A stretch of 64,000 nt of DNA from Cyanophora paradoxa (GCA_004431415.1 QPMI01000643.1:62001-126000), one strand, 5' to 3'. Numbered from the stretch's first letter, positions 36,501-49,870 are shown. Numbers and translations are program-made. The notes: generated from the sequence alone by a model not told the origin.

Positions 36501-39500
36501 CCGGGCGGCGCGGGTGGAGGGGATCTGCCACGGCGGGCAGATCACCGTCTCCGGCTCCGCCATGAAGGTGTGCAAGGCCCCGTGCGCCCGCCCCGCCCCC
36601 GCAGCGCCTGAGGGGGCGGGGGCGGCAGCACCTGGAGGGGCACGTGAAGGAGCTGGGCGAGGAGGCCGTCTTCGAGTTCCTGGGGCCAGTCCAGCTCAAG
36701 GCGCGGCCGCCCCCTCACGCCCCACGCCCTCCTCGCTGCCCGCGCGGTCCCTGAAGCTCCTCGGGCGGCAGGGCCTGGACACGCCGGAGGACATCTACCA
36801 GATGCTGCCCAAGCCGCTCGCGAAGCGGGCCTTCCCGCCGATCAAGGGCGCGGCGAGCGTGGCGGACAGCGTCTCCCAGCAGTTCGAGGCCCTCAAGGAG
36901 AAGAACGCCGTCCTCATGTCCAAGCTCCACGACATGGAATCGTGCGCTGCGGCCCCCGCTGGACCGCCTGCGAGGGCGCGCCGTGCGACCGGGCGGCGCC
37001 GCCGCGCAGGTACACGACGGGGATGCGGGGCCAGGCGGACACGCTGGCGAGCACGCTGCGGGCGCTGGGCGCGGGGGCCGGCGGCGAGCGCGGCGCCGTG
37101 GAGATCGTGGAGGCGATGGAGCGCATGGAGGGGCTCTTCTCCCAGATCCACACGAGTGCGCCCCGCCCGGCCCAGAGGACTTTGATGCCGGCGCCGGCCG
37201 AGGCGGGGCGGGGCGGGGCGCAGTCCAGAAGGACATCGAGGAGGACCGGAAGAAGAGCCGGGCGCTGAAGGAGGACCTCTCGGCGACCGAGTCGACGGCC
37301 TTCCGCGCCCTCCGCGACGAGAACTCCCGCCTCCTCACCGAGCTCTCCACCAGGAACGCCCAGGTCCGCGCGGCCGGCCCCGGCAGGCCCCCGCCGGGGT
37401 CGATTCTGAGCGAGCGTGGGGGCGCCCGGTCGGCAGATCGAGCGGCTGAAGGAGGCGGCGGCGGATGGCCGCAAGCGCGAGGCGGCCGCCGAGGCAAAGA
37501 CCTCCGCCGTCAAGCGCGAGCTCCTCAGCATGGCCCGCCGCCCCCGCTCGCCTCTCCCGCCCCGCCTCGCCTCGCCTCGTTTGAAACGGGGCGGGGCGGG
37601 CAGACGATCGACCGGGACAAGTGGAGCGCGGAGGTGGGGACCCTCGTCGACCGCCTCCGCGAGCAGAGCGAGAAGGCGCGTCCGCGTCCCCCGCGCCGGC
37701 TCGTCGGCCCGCCCGCGCTGACGGCGGCGTCGTCCAGGTCTCGGAGCTGGGGCGGCACTTCACGGAGGCCTCCACGACCGCCGCCGGCGCCTCCGCCGCC
37801 CAGCGCAAGCTGGCCCGCCCCGTCCCCCCTGTCTTCCCCGTCCTTTCCTTCGGCCCTCTGACCGCGCGGGGCGCAGGCGGAGGAGGCGGAGGCGGCGAAG
37901 CGGGCGGAGGCGCAGGCGACGAAGCAGCTGGACTACGCGAACAAGCAGCTGCGGGCGGAGACGGCCCGCGCCAACACCCTCCAGTTCCGCCTCGACGAGA
38001 TCACGCGGGCGCGCCCCGCCCCGCCGCCCTCGCGCGCCCCCCCGCCTCCCGGGCTCGAGCTGAGGCCGCGTGGCGGGGGCAGAGCATGGAGCCGGCGCAG
38101 CAGCGGCTGGAGGCGGAGGTGCGGCGCCTCCACGAGGAGCTGCGCGCCCTCAGAGAGGCCCGCGAGGAGGAGACCGCCGCCCTCAAGCAGGCCCGCCCGC
38201 CCCGCCCGCCCTCGAGGCCTCCGACCCGCCTTGTCTGACTGGCGGCGCCCCGGCGTCTACTGCGAGCAGGAGGTGTCGGCGCGGGGCGAGCAGATCGTGG
38301 AGCAGCGGAAGCAGCTCGCCGACTCGTACGAGTCGAACCGCATGCTCCAGCTCCAGCAGTCCACCGCCGCCACCGTCCGCCCCGCCCGCCCGCCCGCCCG
38401 CCCCGAGACGGCGCCTGAGGCGGCGGGGCGGGGCGGGGCGCAGGAGGCGGCGCTGTGGAAGGAGCGGCACGACCAGCTCTACGCCGAGTACTCCCGCATC
38501 TCCGCCCTCGGCGCCCAGGCCGAGAGCATGCGAGCCAAGGTGCCCCCGCCCGCCGCGTCGCCGAGGGCAGGGCGTGGCGGGCGGGCGCTGAGGGCGGGGC
38601 GGGGGCGCAGCTGCAGAGCGAGCGGGGCCAGCTCACCGACGCGCTCGACCACACCCGCCAGGTGCCCCCCCCCCCCCCCTCTCTCCTTTCTTCCTCTCCC
38701 CTCCGCGTTGAGCCGGGGCGCAGGCGGTGCGGGCGGCGGTGCTGGAGCGGGAGGCGGGGCGGGTCAAGCTCGAGGGCGTCTCCTCCGAGATGCGCGCCCT
38801 CGCCGACCGCCTCCAGGCCCGCCCGCCCGCCCCCGCCCTGCCTCCTCCTCTCCCTTATGCTCTTGCAGGGGGCGATGGACGAGCGGGACAAGTGGCTGGG
38901 GGCGACGGAGCGGGCGCAGGCGGAGCTCGTCGACGCGCACGAGCGGCTGCGGCGCGAGGCCGCCCGCGCCGACGAGGAGCGCGCCCGCGCCGACCGCCTC
39001 CAGACCGACCTCGCCGCCTCCGCCGTCCGCACCCTCCCCCCCCCCCCCCCCCCCCCCCCCCGCCTCGAATCGAAGTGCGCCCTCGGAAGCTCACTCTCTC
39101 TCCTCCACGCCGCAGGCGCTCGCGAACTGGGAGTACGGGAAGACCCCCGCGAAGGCTCGCGCACGCGCCATCCCCTCCCTCTGTGGTTCGATAACCGTGC
39201 ATGCGCAGGAGGCGGTGTCGGCGAAGCTCGCGCTCATCGGGGAGCTGAAGACGGCGCTCATGGCCGCCTTCAAGGCCCCCACCCCGCCCCCCTACGTCTC
39301 CGCCCCGGGCGCACCCGGTCCGCACCCCATCCCCCCCCTCACCCGGCTCAGCTGAGCGGGGGGGGTATGCAGCGCTCTTCGCGGAGCTGATGACGATCCT
39401 GGGGCGCTACCTCACCGCCTCGGAGCGCATGGTGCGCCCCGCGGCTCCGGCTCCGGGCGCTTCGAGGGGCTCAGGCGCCCGCAGCACATGGGCATCCCGC

Positions 39501-39727
39501 GGGTCTTCTACAACGGGCCGGGCTCCGGCGCGGACACCAGCGTCGGCTCCGCAGGCGGCGGCGAGGCCGGCGCGGGAGGGGCGCCCCACGGGCAGCTCGC
39601 CCGCTCGGGCTCTCTCGCCCGCTCTGGGTCGACCGTCGGCGCCGGCGCCGGCGGGGCGGGCCAGCGGCAGGCGTCGCCCCTGCGCAAGTCCTCCTCCATC
39701 ATCGCCCGCCGCCCCTCCATCTCTTAG
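33563..39727 (+). CDS. Leucine-rich-repeat class III adenylate cyclase with long coiled coil
   Basis: This multi-exon gene should make cAMP from ATP. The ATG at 33563 opens a Ser-rich N-terminus. Leucine-rich repeats follow (YVNLTELDLSGNRITAL about 34530, GLQHIDASENRIQNLPSAL about 34850, LRLRNNNFGALPAELAKC about 34995). A coiled coil spans about 35230-35640. The cyclase domain has DIQGSTAQWE (about 35755, metal-binding Asp), GFEVKT then EGDAFMIAF (about 35940 and 36007), VRMGIHTGEP (about 36355), MDYFG (about 36417) and MVNRAARVEG (about 36494). Lys in EVKT and Asp in DYFG are the adenine-specifying pair, so adenylate rather than guanylate cyclase. A second long coiled coil (36840-39250) and a Ser/Arg tail end at 39727. 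The ELPT/IGRL junction (intron about 34758-34831) gives a perfect repeat when spliced. No membrane segment is seen. It resembles the LRR-cyclases of fungi and protists. Confidence 0.82.
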
Positions 39728-42003
39728 CCCCCGTGCAGGCGCGCCTCTTTGTAGTTAGCGCCTCAATATGTCTTAGCCCCCGTGCCGTGCGCCCCCTTTG
39801 TACATGTCGGCGTTCTTTAGGTAGTCACGCGACGTCGACCCTGAAGCTGCTACTCTTGTCAACTATTGTCGCGTACGTGCGTCGCTGGTAATTATTATTC
39901 TCTGTGGTCGTAATCAGATGTACAAGTCTAGATCTGAGGGTCCCGCCTGAACTTCGGAAACAAATTGCTCGGATAGGTCCGGACAGGCAGCAAGGGGGTC
40001 CGCGTGCCACATGCACGCGCATGTACATGTGTTTTCTCTGTCCAGTTTTCCATGTACGCGTGCACGTGCGGAGGGTCCGGACGTCGACAGCGAAAAATAT
40101 GTTTGATCATGATGGCACATGACGTCGACCAATTACGTATACGTATACTGATCATGACTCAGTCCCGCGCAATGCATGTCTCGTAAGCTTGTTCAACGGT
40201 TATAATTACCTCCCTGGAAAAGAAATGTCGCAAGAAATGGCGAGGCATCCAGACGTATTAATTATAATTAATTAACAGTGTCTTGCATTAAATCTGCCTG
40301 TAGCTCTGGGCTTATGATCACCCGGTGACCCTGCATGCGCACAACTTGGCAAACTCAAGCGACGCTGACAGTATAAGGCATTCAGTATTAATTATCAGTT
40401 CGCGATCGATCAGTCATACATACGTATATATACCGGAATGTGATCGTAAAGGGGCACTGTTGAAACACCCCCCCCCCCCCCTATCTCACCGCCCTCGGCC
40501 TCCGGTCCACGCCGTGTGACGTGCACTCCACCGAAATTGACATGATGATGTGTTCGGTCAGTCGACGCCTTGATTTATTCGAATTCAACGATCCGCAACG
40601 TGCACGTGCGAGCTGCGGCAATTGCAAGCGTACACTCCGATTCTACTTCCTCCTCCGATCCGCCCTCCCTTCCCCCCTCGAGCTCCTCGGTCTCTGCCCC
40701 GCTTCAGAGTGTCGGCGAGACTGTCCTCTTTTCCGTTTCCCCATCATTAATATTCCGGCTCCCTGAAGGGCCCCGGCGGCGAATCCCACGAGCGCCAGGA
40801 AGCGAGACAGGACCCGCAGGTGGGGTATCTAATATATTATGGAGGAGGTACTGTAGGTGAAAGGGGTCCGCAGTGTCGTCGCGCCCGTCGTCACCGCCGC
40901 CGTCACCACCACAGGGGCGCAGACCTGCGCCCCCCCTCCCCCCCCCCCCCCCCCCCCCCCCCCCGGACCGCCTCGCTAGCCTTTGTAAAGCGAGTCCCTG
41001 CGGAGCAGGAGTGGCCTTGGGTCTTGGGGTTTCTCAAGGGGTGAGGGTGGCCGCTCTTTGTTTTAAAACGGGGCCCGCAACCGCGCGCGGTTACTGTTGA
41101 GAGGACTACGTATACGCCGCCTAGTAGCTTCTAGCTTGGTCTAGCAAGCGCCAGCGACACGTATACGCGTACGTATACGCCGATAGCTAGGCTTCGTCGT
41201 ATAGCAACGCCGGCGCATGCTGGCGCGGCCGCGGCGCCGGCGTCGATATCGATCGATATCGCGACGTCGATCGCGACGTCGGCGCCCGGCGCCGGCGCTG
41301 CGCATGCTAGCTAAAGCGCTGGCGCTCGATCGTTAACGTTGATCGCGATCGTTTGCGAAGCGACGCGCGGCGATTCCGCCGGCGAAGCGCCTAGTGACTC
41401 CAGCCTTCCAGCCGGGTACAGAGGCTCTTTGCAATTTCCATCGGCGAAGGGGAAGCAAGCTGGAACCAATGACAATCGCGCTTGTCCGTGAATGGGTGAA
41501 TTGACTTTTTGTGCCAATGGCGATCGGGCTTGACGCGAACAATTTCGTTCGTACGTCCTGTTAGTGCCCATTAGAGGCCTCTCATTGAAAAACCGCCTCG
41601 GCCATCGTGTTCCCTAGGGTCGAAAATGGGTACCTAGGTCCAAAAATTTTCACCTGAATCGCATTTTGAATCCACGGACAGGACAGGCACAGACCTAAGG
41701 GCCTCTCCTTTCCCCAAGGCCGATTTCAGCTCGCGATCAGGATGCCGTGCCCCGAGGGGTCGACATGGAGAAAGTGATATGTGGCTATGAAATCGCGATA
41801 TATGAGAAATTGAGGCAATAGAATCATCGATGCTTCAAATATCAAAGCTCCTGAAACCTCAAGAAAAGCCTCTGTTATAATTATTCGAAGCCTCTGGATC
41901 CTATGGCTCTCTGAATCGAAGCCTGCAGCTGCGGCTTTCACAACAACACATGCGTGGCTGCAATTTATTCTAGATCTGAGCTGTTCGGCCGGAGCTAATT
42001 AAT
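39728..42003. other. Intergenic region with C runs and a palindrome-dense tract
   Basis: No gene is supported here. There are long C runs near 40470-40483 and 40932-40963, and a dense palindrome tract at about 41130-41360. Short ORFs in this stretch lack any recognisable domain. Confidence 0.6.
41130..41360. other. Tract of stacked short palindromes
   Basis: Overlapping self-complementary words (TATACGCGTACGTATA, GATATCGATCGATATC, CGACGTCGATCGCGACGTCG, GGCGCCGGCGC, GTTAACGTTGATCGCGATCG) fill about 230 bp. Restriction-site-like palindromes far exceed what is seen in nearby DNA. Confidence 0.7.
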
Positions 42004-45000
42004 TTACAGGTATACCACTCCAGCTTTGCGTTTGTTGTCCTTCTCGTAGAGGTCCTGCATGCGCATGCTCGCTTGCGGCCTGGCGCCCCGGCGGTCGCGG
42101 GCGTAACGGGCTCTCGATCGCGAACCTGGAAGAGCTGCTGCTTGATGAGGTCCAGGCGCCCCGTGTTCTGGAACGCCTCCGCCTGCTCCTCGGACAGAAG
42201 CTGCAAGCGGAGACCAACCGGGACCGCATTTAGTGCGAAACCAGGAGAAATGGGATTTGGGGAAACTAAAAATTGAAGCCCAAGAGCGATCCGCGCACCA
42301 TAGGGCCGTGGCCCGTGTAGAGAATGATACCAACGTTGCGCATGCGACGCCAGACAATCTGGCGATGCATATGGTGATACGGGTGTCGGAAATAGCAATC
42401 ACGCCGACATAAACGTGCGTGGCGGCGTGCGCATGCGTGGCGTGACGTAAATTTGGAGCGCACGTAGATCGAGTGGCGCTCGGCGCGGATCGTGTTGAGG
42501 AAGAGCAGGCAGGTGATGACGAGGTTGATGAGGCTCGCCGCCTCCGCCATCACCGGCGCGGCCGACTGCGTCGCGAGGGCTTGACCCGGCCGCGATCTGC
42601 TTTAGATCGGTAATAGCTATAGCGCACCTGCGCTGGGTCGTGCTCGATGGCGAGGAGAAGGGAGAGCACAGTCACGTGAGACGCGCAGCTCAGCGCCTGC
42701 GAGAGAGCACGATTAGTGGGCGGCGACCGCGAGAAGCTTGTACTCACCTGGACGAAGTTCTCGAGCAGCTCGACGTGGGGAAGCCAGACGAGCAGGAGCA
42801 CCACCTCGAGCGCGTCGACCCCGATGAGCACGCCAAGCTGCGCCTGCGCCAGTACGTGAATGCGCATGCATGCTGTGCACGTGGATTCAACCGTCTTCCA
42901 GTTCAAAGGTATTAAGCCGTTCAAGCGAGATCTACTAACCTTCATGATTCCGTCCAGCGGATCGCTAAGCAATCCGATGGCGAGCCCCGATACCAGCTTT
43001 CGCAGCAGGCCCCACCTGCACGTCGTGAGCCCGAAATTGGCAGCACTAGCGTCTACGAAATGGCGGCCAAACGAACTGTCCGAACAAAACCCCGCAAACG
43101 GAGTGCTTGAAGCCAGCATACCTACAGCGGATTTAACGTTAGTGCGAACGCATAACAATTTGGATAGATCGGAATAGCGCACAGGGGTGAGTACGTCTGG
43201 CCCCAGTTGGCAATTGGCCAGAAGACCTTGCCTCCACGGCCCAGCTCTTCAGTTTGCCTTTCCGCGTTCAGCCTCCAGAAACCATCTGCACATATGCATG
43301 AACAGAAAACAGAACCCGAGGTAAATAACAATAAGATGCGTATACCTCTAAATTCAAGCATCCGGAGGAGTCTTGAGGAAATGTTGCGTGCTCTCTCTCC
43401 TTTGGAAGCCTTCGCGCTCGCTGGAGGCCTAGGGCGTATTCCCGCGATGGCGTGGGATGCTTCAAGCTCAGCATCCAGGTTTTCGAATCGCGTGTACAGA
43501 ACCTGTACAAGTAGGCACTCGCAGCTTAATATTTTATCAGTCGAGCATTCATAATTTTTCATGTTTATACTACTAGAAAGCACGTCGGGCATTTAGATCC
43601 CATTTGTATCCGGAGCATCGACAAAACCCGAACCTCTTTCTTCTCAAGCAGCCGCTTCGCGACGAGGACCACGGACGCGACGAGCAGGCCGCCCGACACG
43701 GCCGCGAGCATTACGGCGCCGACCAGGCGCCACGCTTGCGAGGAGCCCATGAGGTCCCGCGCAGCGAAGGCAGCGGCAATCGCGAAACCTGATCATGAGC
43801 CCGGCGTCTCAAACGGGCGATATCGATGAAAGCGACTGAATACTTCGTGGGGGCACCCTCGTAGTTGTACATAAGCACCAAGAACTGGGGCTTGAGGAAC
43901 CTGATCACGCGTATGCGTTAGAGTCGCTTAAGCTTGCGGCCGAAGACTCTTAAATAAAGTGCGCCACTCGCCAGAGTATGGTGGGCATGTGAACAAGCCC
44001 GAGGGCTTTCTTGCAGAACTGCACGCACAGGAGCTGCAGGAGCGTAATCTGCGCGAATGTCAGCGCAAAGTGGATGTAGCTATATAATGAAAGGGGGACC
44101 CCGATCATCCAGACTGCGAGGTAGAAGAGGGACTGCTGGAGGAGAGTCCCGCACTTGCGGACGTCCGCGTCGCAGCCGGTGCTCCACGGCAAAGGGAAGA
44201 AGCCCAGCATCCACCCGAGGCCGTCCACCGAGTCTGCAATAATTGATTTTTACGTCCATTCAATATTCGAATTCAACGATTTGTGGGGCGTGTTCTAGAT
44301 CTGCGCATGCAGCAGCGCGCACCCCGGTACTCGCGCGGCATGGTCGCGTTCGAGTTCAGGTTTAATCCGAGGTACGCAGTCATCGCCATGAACTGGGCCT
44401 GTGAGAGAATTCGATTGTAAATTGTAAATGGCAATTCGCAATGAATTTTCTGACTGACATGGTCGACGATGCCCTGCAGATTTGAAGGGCTTGTGACGAT
44501 CAGGGCGCCCACGGCTGAGGCCGCCGAAGAGAGCACGCCTGATGCTGTCGCGACTCCGGATGCCACTCTGCAAGCCCTCGTCGCTTTAGAATTCGAATCG
44601 CTATATATATGCACACGCATAGCTATTAAAGTGTGGCACACCCGATTGGAGAGCCAATTGTTGCAGCAGTGCCAGCGAGCACTCCCGTGCCGACAGTGGC
44701 CGCGGCAGTCCCAGCGGACGTTGCGGCCGATGCGCTGAATGTGCGTGAGAATGCCGATTGCAAGGGCGGCAAAACAGAGTACAGAGCGCACGCAGCAGCC
44801 GACGTCATAGCCCCCGCAACGCTTGCGGCTGCAGATCTGTGGGTACCGGTGGGGCATACGCATGCATGAGCTCGAGTGTCAATAAAACCTCATCGTACGC
44901 ACGCTGCGACGCTTGAACCTCTGTGCCGCAGTACATGCGCGAGCAATCGCGACTGTTAGTCAGGCCGAGTACACCGTGGCACTGGTGCTACGGTACCGCA

Positions 45001-48000
45001 GGCGTGCGGCTGAAAAGCAGCATACATGCATGTACTCACACGGCGGCGGCAGATACTCCTGTGTAGCTTTTGCTGACATCGGGAGCCGTCGCAACGAATG
45101 ACGAGCTCACAGTGGTGCTAGTCACTGCAGCTGGAGCTGGTACCGGAGCTGGGGCCGGCGCCTGCCATTGAAATGCCTGCGAGTGTAAATTGAAGAATGC
45201 TCTAGATTAGATACGAAGTGCAAAAGACATATTCCAAAGCCGAAGTAAAAATAGATATCGAGATTAGGGTCAACTGCAATGCTTTCGCGCACATTTCGGA
45301 GGACGAGAGTTGAAAAAGCTCCATTCGGACTTGCAATTTGCAGGTCGTATGGGGTGTTCGATGCAAACCGTGCTCTCGTCTGGAGAACAACACGACGGTT
45401 CGCCGCCGTTTGAACGGCTATCGGTGGAGCAACTGCATTAAATGGAATGCGACGTGAGAACAAATCCATACTCGGTTTTCTCTTGAATCTCTTCAACGTC
45501 GACGTCGCGCGCACCAAATTCTATGACCTCGCTCGATACTATTTTCGGATTCGTTGCCTCCAAACGCTCGCCAGATGAAGAAGAGCTAATATACAATTCG
45601 ATTGGCTCTCCGACCTGACTCAAGATCGTTCAATGATTTAAATTCAAAGCAGCTCGTGATGTCGCATGCGCACTGGGAAGGACGACCCCCGAATAGTGAC
45701 AGTCCCTCCAGCCTGCGCAGGCAGTCCTCCTCGAACCCACGAATCGAAGGCATTATAACTAAATATACAATTCGAATTCGCGCTTACGTCTGACACTGTC
45801 TCTGGAGACTGCAAACTGGCCGCAACGCTCCCCTCTTTTGACTTGACAACCGCAAGGACATCAGCAGAGCCGACGCGGAATACAGACAACCGAGGCTGCC
45901 GTCAGGTCGACGTCCGCATGCAGTTATAAATTAGCTATGCGCACTCGAAATCGACTTTACTTTATTTCTAAGTCGCACCAGGACAGGTGGATCGCAAGGT
46001 TCTTTGTAGGAGTTCCAGCATCTCGACAGGTTGGCCCATACGAAGGTCAGCAGCCGCACATGACCGATCCGTCCCGCTCCATCAGGTTTCTCCGGAGAGC
46101 CGTCCGCAAGTAAAATGTACGCCGTGAGATTAAAGGCGTCCTGATGCACGCGTACGTTTGCAGATTAGGCCGGGGCCTAGACCTACACGGCGTGCTCATA
46201 TGCATACCTTATTACTGGCCATAGGCTTCTTGACAAGAGAAACCGACACCGGGTACTCCCCCGCGAGGGGGTTCGTGTTTAGGTTGGGTCGAAGCGGAAG
46301 GCGAGGCATGCTCTTCGAATCCAAGTTGATCGGAAGCGCGTCCCCGACCCTCCAGAAGTAACTGCTCGTGTACGGATAGTATACATCCTCGTCTCCAATG
46401 CGTCCTCGCATGTGTGTCGCGTTGAAGTCGCTCTCGTAGTCTCGCACACTAAACAGGCGCCAGTCATAGGCGTTGTCATATATGTTGGTTCTGCCAGCAT
46501 AACCGAATCCAGCCGTAACGAACGACACCCCTGCGAGTGCACGAAAAGAGTCGAGGGGTAGCTCTTCGACGTCTCCGGATCCGTAGCGGTTGTACGTCAT
46601 CCGGTAACAGTGGCGCAGCTCGTCTGTGTACGGCACTCCGAAGAACACAGGAAAATTAACGATAGAGCTGTAAAATATATTGTCGACGTCGACGTCCAAA
46701 GAGATGTTGAACACCTCTTTTACGGTGCGGCTTCTTCGTCCATACCCGCCGATACCGGCGCCCCACCACGGGTTTTGGACGTATTCGCTCTGTCCAAAAA
46801 CAATGTCGAGAGTTGCGACGTCGACGGTGAGGATTGCGGATTGAGTCGAGGTCAAGAACCGGGTTGAGTTGTAAGGCTCCGTGATTGGGAAGAAGACGTG
46901 AATGTACGACGTCTGGAAACCCGAATCCCATCCTCGGCCGAAATGAAATGAGTACCACCGCGTGGTCTCAGGTCGCTCAGAGTAAGCAAGCATAACTGAT
47001 TAGAGATCATGATTGCGTCATCGAGAAAAATGGAACATTCAAATGCACAGGGCGCACCGTTGGAGCATTGCTCAATATAAGGTCGAACGCGATATCCTGA
47101 CCCGTCACTGTTCACGGGCACGGTATTAAAGACGGTCGTCACATTGCCTCCAAAATGAATTGATTGCGTGGCGTTCGTGTACAAGCCGCGTTCAGGATTC
47201 TGGACTCCATAAGCCCGGAACCAGTTCAGTGGCTTCGACAATGGATCTATATACGAAGCCGGCGTCCGCCTCAGTCTGACGCTCAACGCAGTAAACCTTG
47301 AAAAGGAGAAGTTTGCGAGCTCGAGTTCCAGCAAATAGGCGATGGAATGCGAGTCCGCGGTATTCACAACCAGCCCCACCCCTCCAGACACAACCGTGTA
47401 CGTTGTCGAAGTATGTCCGGCGGGCACGACCTGCTCGAAATTCACGATATATATTAGATGCGTATATAGCAGCACAATTGCAACAATCTGAATTATAATG
47501 CATACACGCACCTGTGTTACGAAGAACGCAGTCCCCTCCAGTTCAGCGAGAATGCCGTAAGGCGACAGCAGGTGCGAGGGCAGTGTCTCATCCCGCTGTA
47601 GCAAGTACTCCTCGAGAGCCTCTGTGCTCGACACGTTTGCTGGAACCAGCTTTGCGATTACGTCCCAGACGAACGCGACGCGCGTGATGGACAGCGAAGA
47701 GAGGTCCACGAGGACGGCGCCGTCCGTGCGCTGCATTGCTGACGGGGGAACACTCGTTCGGATGACTAAACGCAGAATGTCATGATCAGTCATCCGAAGA
47801 TCTAGCTATATATATAGCTATGAGAAATAAGTATGATATAATATTAATATTACGGCCCCTACCTTCTGCAGACACGTTCAAAGAGCGACCGATCTCCGTG
47901 CCAAAGACAGCAGCGCCGCGTGTTGACACGATTGCGGCGCACCCACCCCCAGGGACGTTCGTATAATAGATGGGGTTCCCGGGCACGATCTTTGTCCCAG

Positions 48001-49116
48001 CCAAGCCGAAACCAGTCTCTGATTGCGGCCGAGGACCGAAGCCAAACGCGACCGACGTCCGGTTTCCAGCGGTAGCAATGGGGGCATGGGACACGTTAAA
48101 CCCGCGGTAGTTGGAATTCGAAGTTGTGTTCTGCAGACTGCTGTTCGCGCTGCTGAGGGCTGCAGGGTAGAGGCGGAGGGAGCCGTTGCCTGCGTGGTTG
48201 CCGTAGCCAACGACGATTGCACCACCGGGAATGCCGCACGACTCCGGGGCCGGCGCGAGAAACTGGACGAAGGTGCCCGGGTCGCAGCCAGCAAGAATGT
48301 CAAACGAGTAGTCGGGGTCAACGAGGAGCCGCTGTGACACGCCCGTAGGAAGTGGAAACCGGCGCAGGAAGAGATGGCCACTCGACTGATTCGAGGCGTC
48401 GTAGCTCGCGAAGTAGCCTGGTTCGTTCATGACCATGAGCTGCTCAATGTACCAGCCGCTCATGGTATAATTATATATAATTATAATGATCGTACCGAAA
48501 TCGCTAGACGCAGTAAACAGTTGCGATTTGTCGGCGCCCTGTGCAAGTAGAGCATCATAATAATCAGTCGGATCTCCAATGAGCTCGGCCGCCCCGGCGC
48601 CCGACTCGGACGGCCGCCGGGCGCGGACCGCACCTCGGAAGGAAACGTGCCGTTGGGGGTGAAACCTGTGGGCTGGTAGAGAAGGTCTGACAAGAGAGGA
48701 TCGCCGTCCGCGGAGGAGTTCGTGACGAGTGTGTTCTTCCGGAAGTACACGTATGTTCCTTTCAAAATTGCACGCATCACGCATTGCAATACTGTCAGTT
48801 GAGTTTGGGCGGGGTGTGGCGCGGCTGCGAAATCATCACTGAGTCAAGATCATCACCTTCCAAGCGGCTGCCGTCGTCGCTGAAGACAATCTGACCTAGG
48901 CACACGTATTCAGCCGCATTGCCGTATTAACATTGTCAACGTTGACGTTGTCTGACCATTTCCGATTTCCAATTGCGATAGTGCGCACGGGAGAAGAGCC
49001 ATCGCCAGAATGCATAAACTGATCTTGAGGCCTATTAGGTGCGCGCGCGGGGTTGACATTGCGAGCGCGACCGGCCGCGACCGGCCGGGGCAGCTTTCTG
49101 GATCCATCATGTGCAT
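42004..49116 (-). CDS. Large secreted-ectodomain, multi-pass membrane protein (TRP-like candidate)
   Basis: This is a multi-exon gene read right to left. It begins near 49116, probably at a Met just before a signal peptide core (ISLCILAMALLPCALS, about 48990-49040). Ectodomain exons lie at about 48860-48900, 48480-48787, 47865-48450, 47510-47760, 46200-47445, 45930-46149, 45644-45889 and 45180-45620. They carry many N-glycosylation sequons and no domain I can name. The C-terminal third is hydrophobic, with AAATVGTGVLAGTAATIG (about 44660), QAQFMAMTAYLGL (about 44385), LFYLAVWMIGVPLSLYSY (about 44100), AVMLAAVSGGLLVASVVLVA (about 43690), LLVWLPHVELLENF (about 42770) and LINLVITCLLFL (about 42500). 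The stop is at 42004. The order, ectodomain, small-residue segment, QxxF(M/L)A motif then several helices, recalls TRP-like proteins of algae and protists, but that is only a guess. A frame change near 46985 is unexplained by an intron. Confidence 0.55.
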
Positions 49117-49219
49117 GTTGACGATTGCAACTTGGCAAGCTGCAATTGCGATTGACGTTCCCGCGCTCCAGCCGCAGGAGGAAGTACTAGTACAAGTGCG
49201 CGCGCGTGCACACGTGCGC

Positions 49220-49870
49220 GCGCGCGTTTTCGAGAGCTAGCGCTAGCTATATAGCTAGCTGCAGTCTAGCGCTAGCGCTGCAGCTGTGAACCTATAGCTA
49301 GCTATAGGCTGCTATCCGGCCAGGGGCTAGCTAGCGTTACTACTCGGCGCGCGGACGCCGGCCTGGAAGGCTGGAACTGCCAGTGCGCACTGCGCCAGTG
49401 CGCACTGCACTAGTACTGCCACAGTGCCACTGCCTGCAGTGCAGCCTGCAGGCTGCAGCCTCAGCCTGGCACTGCTGGGCCAGTGCTGGCAGCTGCGCAT
49501 GCCAGTCTGCGCATATGCATGCACTGCGATGCAGCCTGATGCAGGCTCACTGGCTCACTGAGTCAGAGCCTCTAACTTGCTCTGCCAGTCTGGCAAGCAA
49601 GACAGCAGCGCAGACTGCGCAGTGCGCACTGCAGTGGGAGCATCTGCTGCCACTGCAGTCTGCACTGACTCTGCAGACTCAGTGCAGAGTCGACGCGTAC
49701 GTCTGCTGCGGTCTGCAGTCTCAGAGTCTGCAGCAGTGCAGGCCACTGCAGTGCAGTCTGCAGGGCACTGCAGGCTCACTGAGTCAGCGGCTGTGCAGGC
49801 CGGCGCCCCCGTAGTAGGGGCCCGTACTACTGGGCCCGTAGTGCCGCAGTGCATGCGCAGCTGCGCCGCC
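49220..49870. repeat. Low-complexity CTGCA/CACTG and CTAGC palindrome tract
   Basis: First comes a run of GCTAGCTATAGCTAGC-type palindromes (49235-49330). Then about 500 bp follow built almost only from overlapping TGCAG, CACTG, GCGCA and ACTCTG words. No ORF with convincing composition; it looks like simple-sequence DNA expanded from palindromic words. Confidence 0.7.

Noticed and set aside
39039-39061. Long C runs (also 40470-40483, 40932-40963) as functional sites
   Set aside because: Such runs fit intron or intergenic simple sequence and are prone to assembly error; nothing else supports a role.
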